6,121 bases of DNA. Origin: Actinomycetes bacterium. Its GTDB lineage: Bacteria; Actinomycetota; Acidimicrobiia; Spongiisociales; UBA5794. The DNA is taken from positions 1 through 6,121 of the forward strand of contig JAJRYI010000398.1 of assembly GCA_024275815.1 (NCBI GenBank), given 5' to 3'. The notes beneath the pieces are model-generated. The model worked only from the letters and a program-made list of their open reading frames with translations, made no database searches and had not been told where the DNA came from. Of the stretch, positions 5,945 to 6,121 are shown piece after piece; the first letter of the stretch is position 1; each line of letters starts with the position of its first letter. Both the position numbers and the translations under genes were made by a program.

Positions 5945-6121
5945 ATGACGAGTGCAAAGAGCGATCAGACACAGCAGGTGTCCAGGGCTGGCCTGCCACT
6001 TGCCGAGTTCACCCGGGTGCTGGTCGGCGTTGTCGTCTTCACCGTTCCGTTGTTCTCTTCGAACGTCATCGATGGCCGTGGACCGGTCGTGCTCGTCGTC
6101 GGCGTTGCCCCGATCCTCATC
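5945..6121 (+). CDS. Unrecognised membrane protein, N-terminal 59 residues (runs off right edge)
   Basis: The frame opens at ATG 5945, directly after an in-frame TAG (5942-5944), and stays open to the window end. I do not recognise the family. The first 21 or so residues are polar (MTSAKSDQTQQVSRAG, then LPLAEF), followed by a membrane helix at about 24-38 (RVLVGVVVFTVPLF). A short polar turn (SSNVIDGRGP) and the start of a second helix from about residue 46 come next. This two-helix opening with a cytoplasmic polar N-terminus fits a polytopic membrane protein. O-antigen-ligase-like or other polytopic families are possible, but nothing seen proves one. It does not resemble a Nuo subunit or the polyprenyl synthase found after nuoN in some actinobacteria. 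Codon use matches the upstream genes. The 140-bp gap and hairpin suggest a separate transcription unit. Later starts, such as GTG at 5978, cannot be excluded. Confidence 0.65.
   Translation, partial: MTSAKSDQTQQVSRAGLPLAEFTRVLVGVVVFTVPLFSSNVIDGRGPVVLVVGVAPILI

Noticed and set aside
5918..5946. Candidate promoter with TTGAAT at 5918-5923 for the downstream gene
   Set aside because: The only correctly spaced -10 position (about 5941-5946, GTAGAT) is a poor match and overlaps the start codon; TAGGAT at 5930-5935 is too close to act with it.

Overview
The window is the distal, membrane-arm end of a respiratory complex I (NDH-1, type I NADH:quinone oxidoreductase) operon, all on the + strand. It holds the 3' end of nuoJ, then complete nuoK, nuoL, nuoM and nuoN, then a 140-bp gap and the first 59 codons of an unrelated, unrecognised membrane protein. 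DNA is GC-rich with strong third-position C/G preference (ATC for Ile, TTC for Phe, CTC/GTC very common), two of the five visible starts are GTG, and the subunits resemble actinobacterial NDH-1 proteins. I infer a member of the Actinomycetota, perhaps an Acidimicrobiia-type lineage. That placement is an impression from composition and protein style, not a phylogeny.

Layout: nuoJ (3' part) 1-279; nuoK 276-581, overlapping nuoJ by 4 bp; nuoL 586-2679, 4 bp after nuoK; nuoM 2693-4285, 13 bp after nuoL; nuoN 4287-5804, one base after nuoM; hairpin at 5808-5838; new gene from 5945 running off the right edge. The tight spacing and overlapping Shine-Dalgarno sites indicate one transcript with coupled translation.

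How the genes work together: NuoL, NuoM and NuoN are the three antiporter-like proton-pumping subunits. NuoK and NuoJ form the link between them and the quinone-reducing region, which is encoded upstream and outside the window. The Glu and Lys residues used for proton transfer in the Escherichia coli subunits are all visible here, so the complex appears functional.

I see no undescribed system, mobile element, CRISPR array or RNA gene. The points worth a second look are lineage-type elaborations of standard subunits: an N-terminal extension and a C-terminal tandem repeat in NuoL, a loop insertion in NuoM, and a two-cysteine external loop in NuoN. The hairpin lacking a T-tract and the unidentified downstream membrane protein also merit a check.
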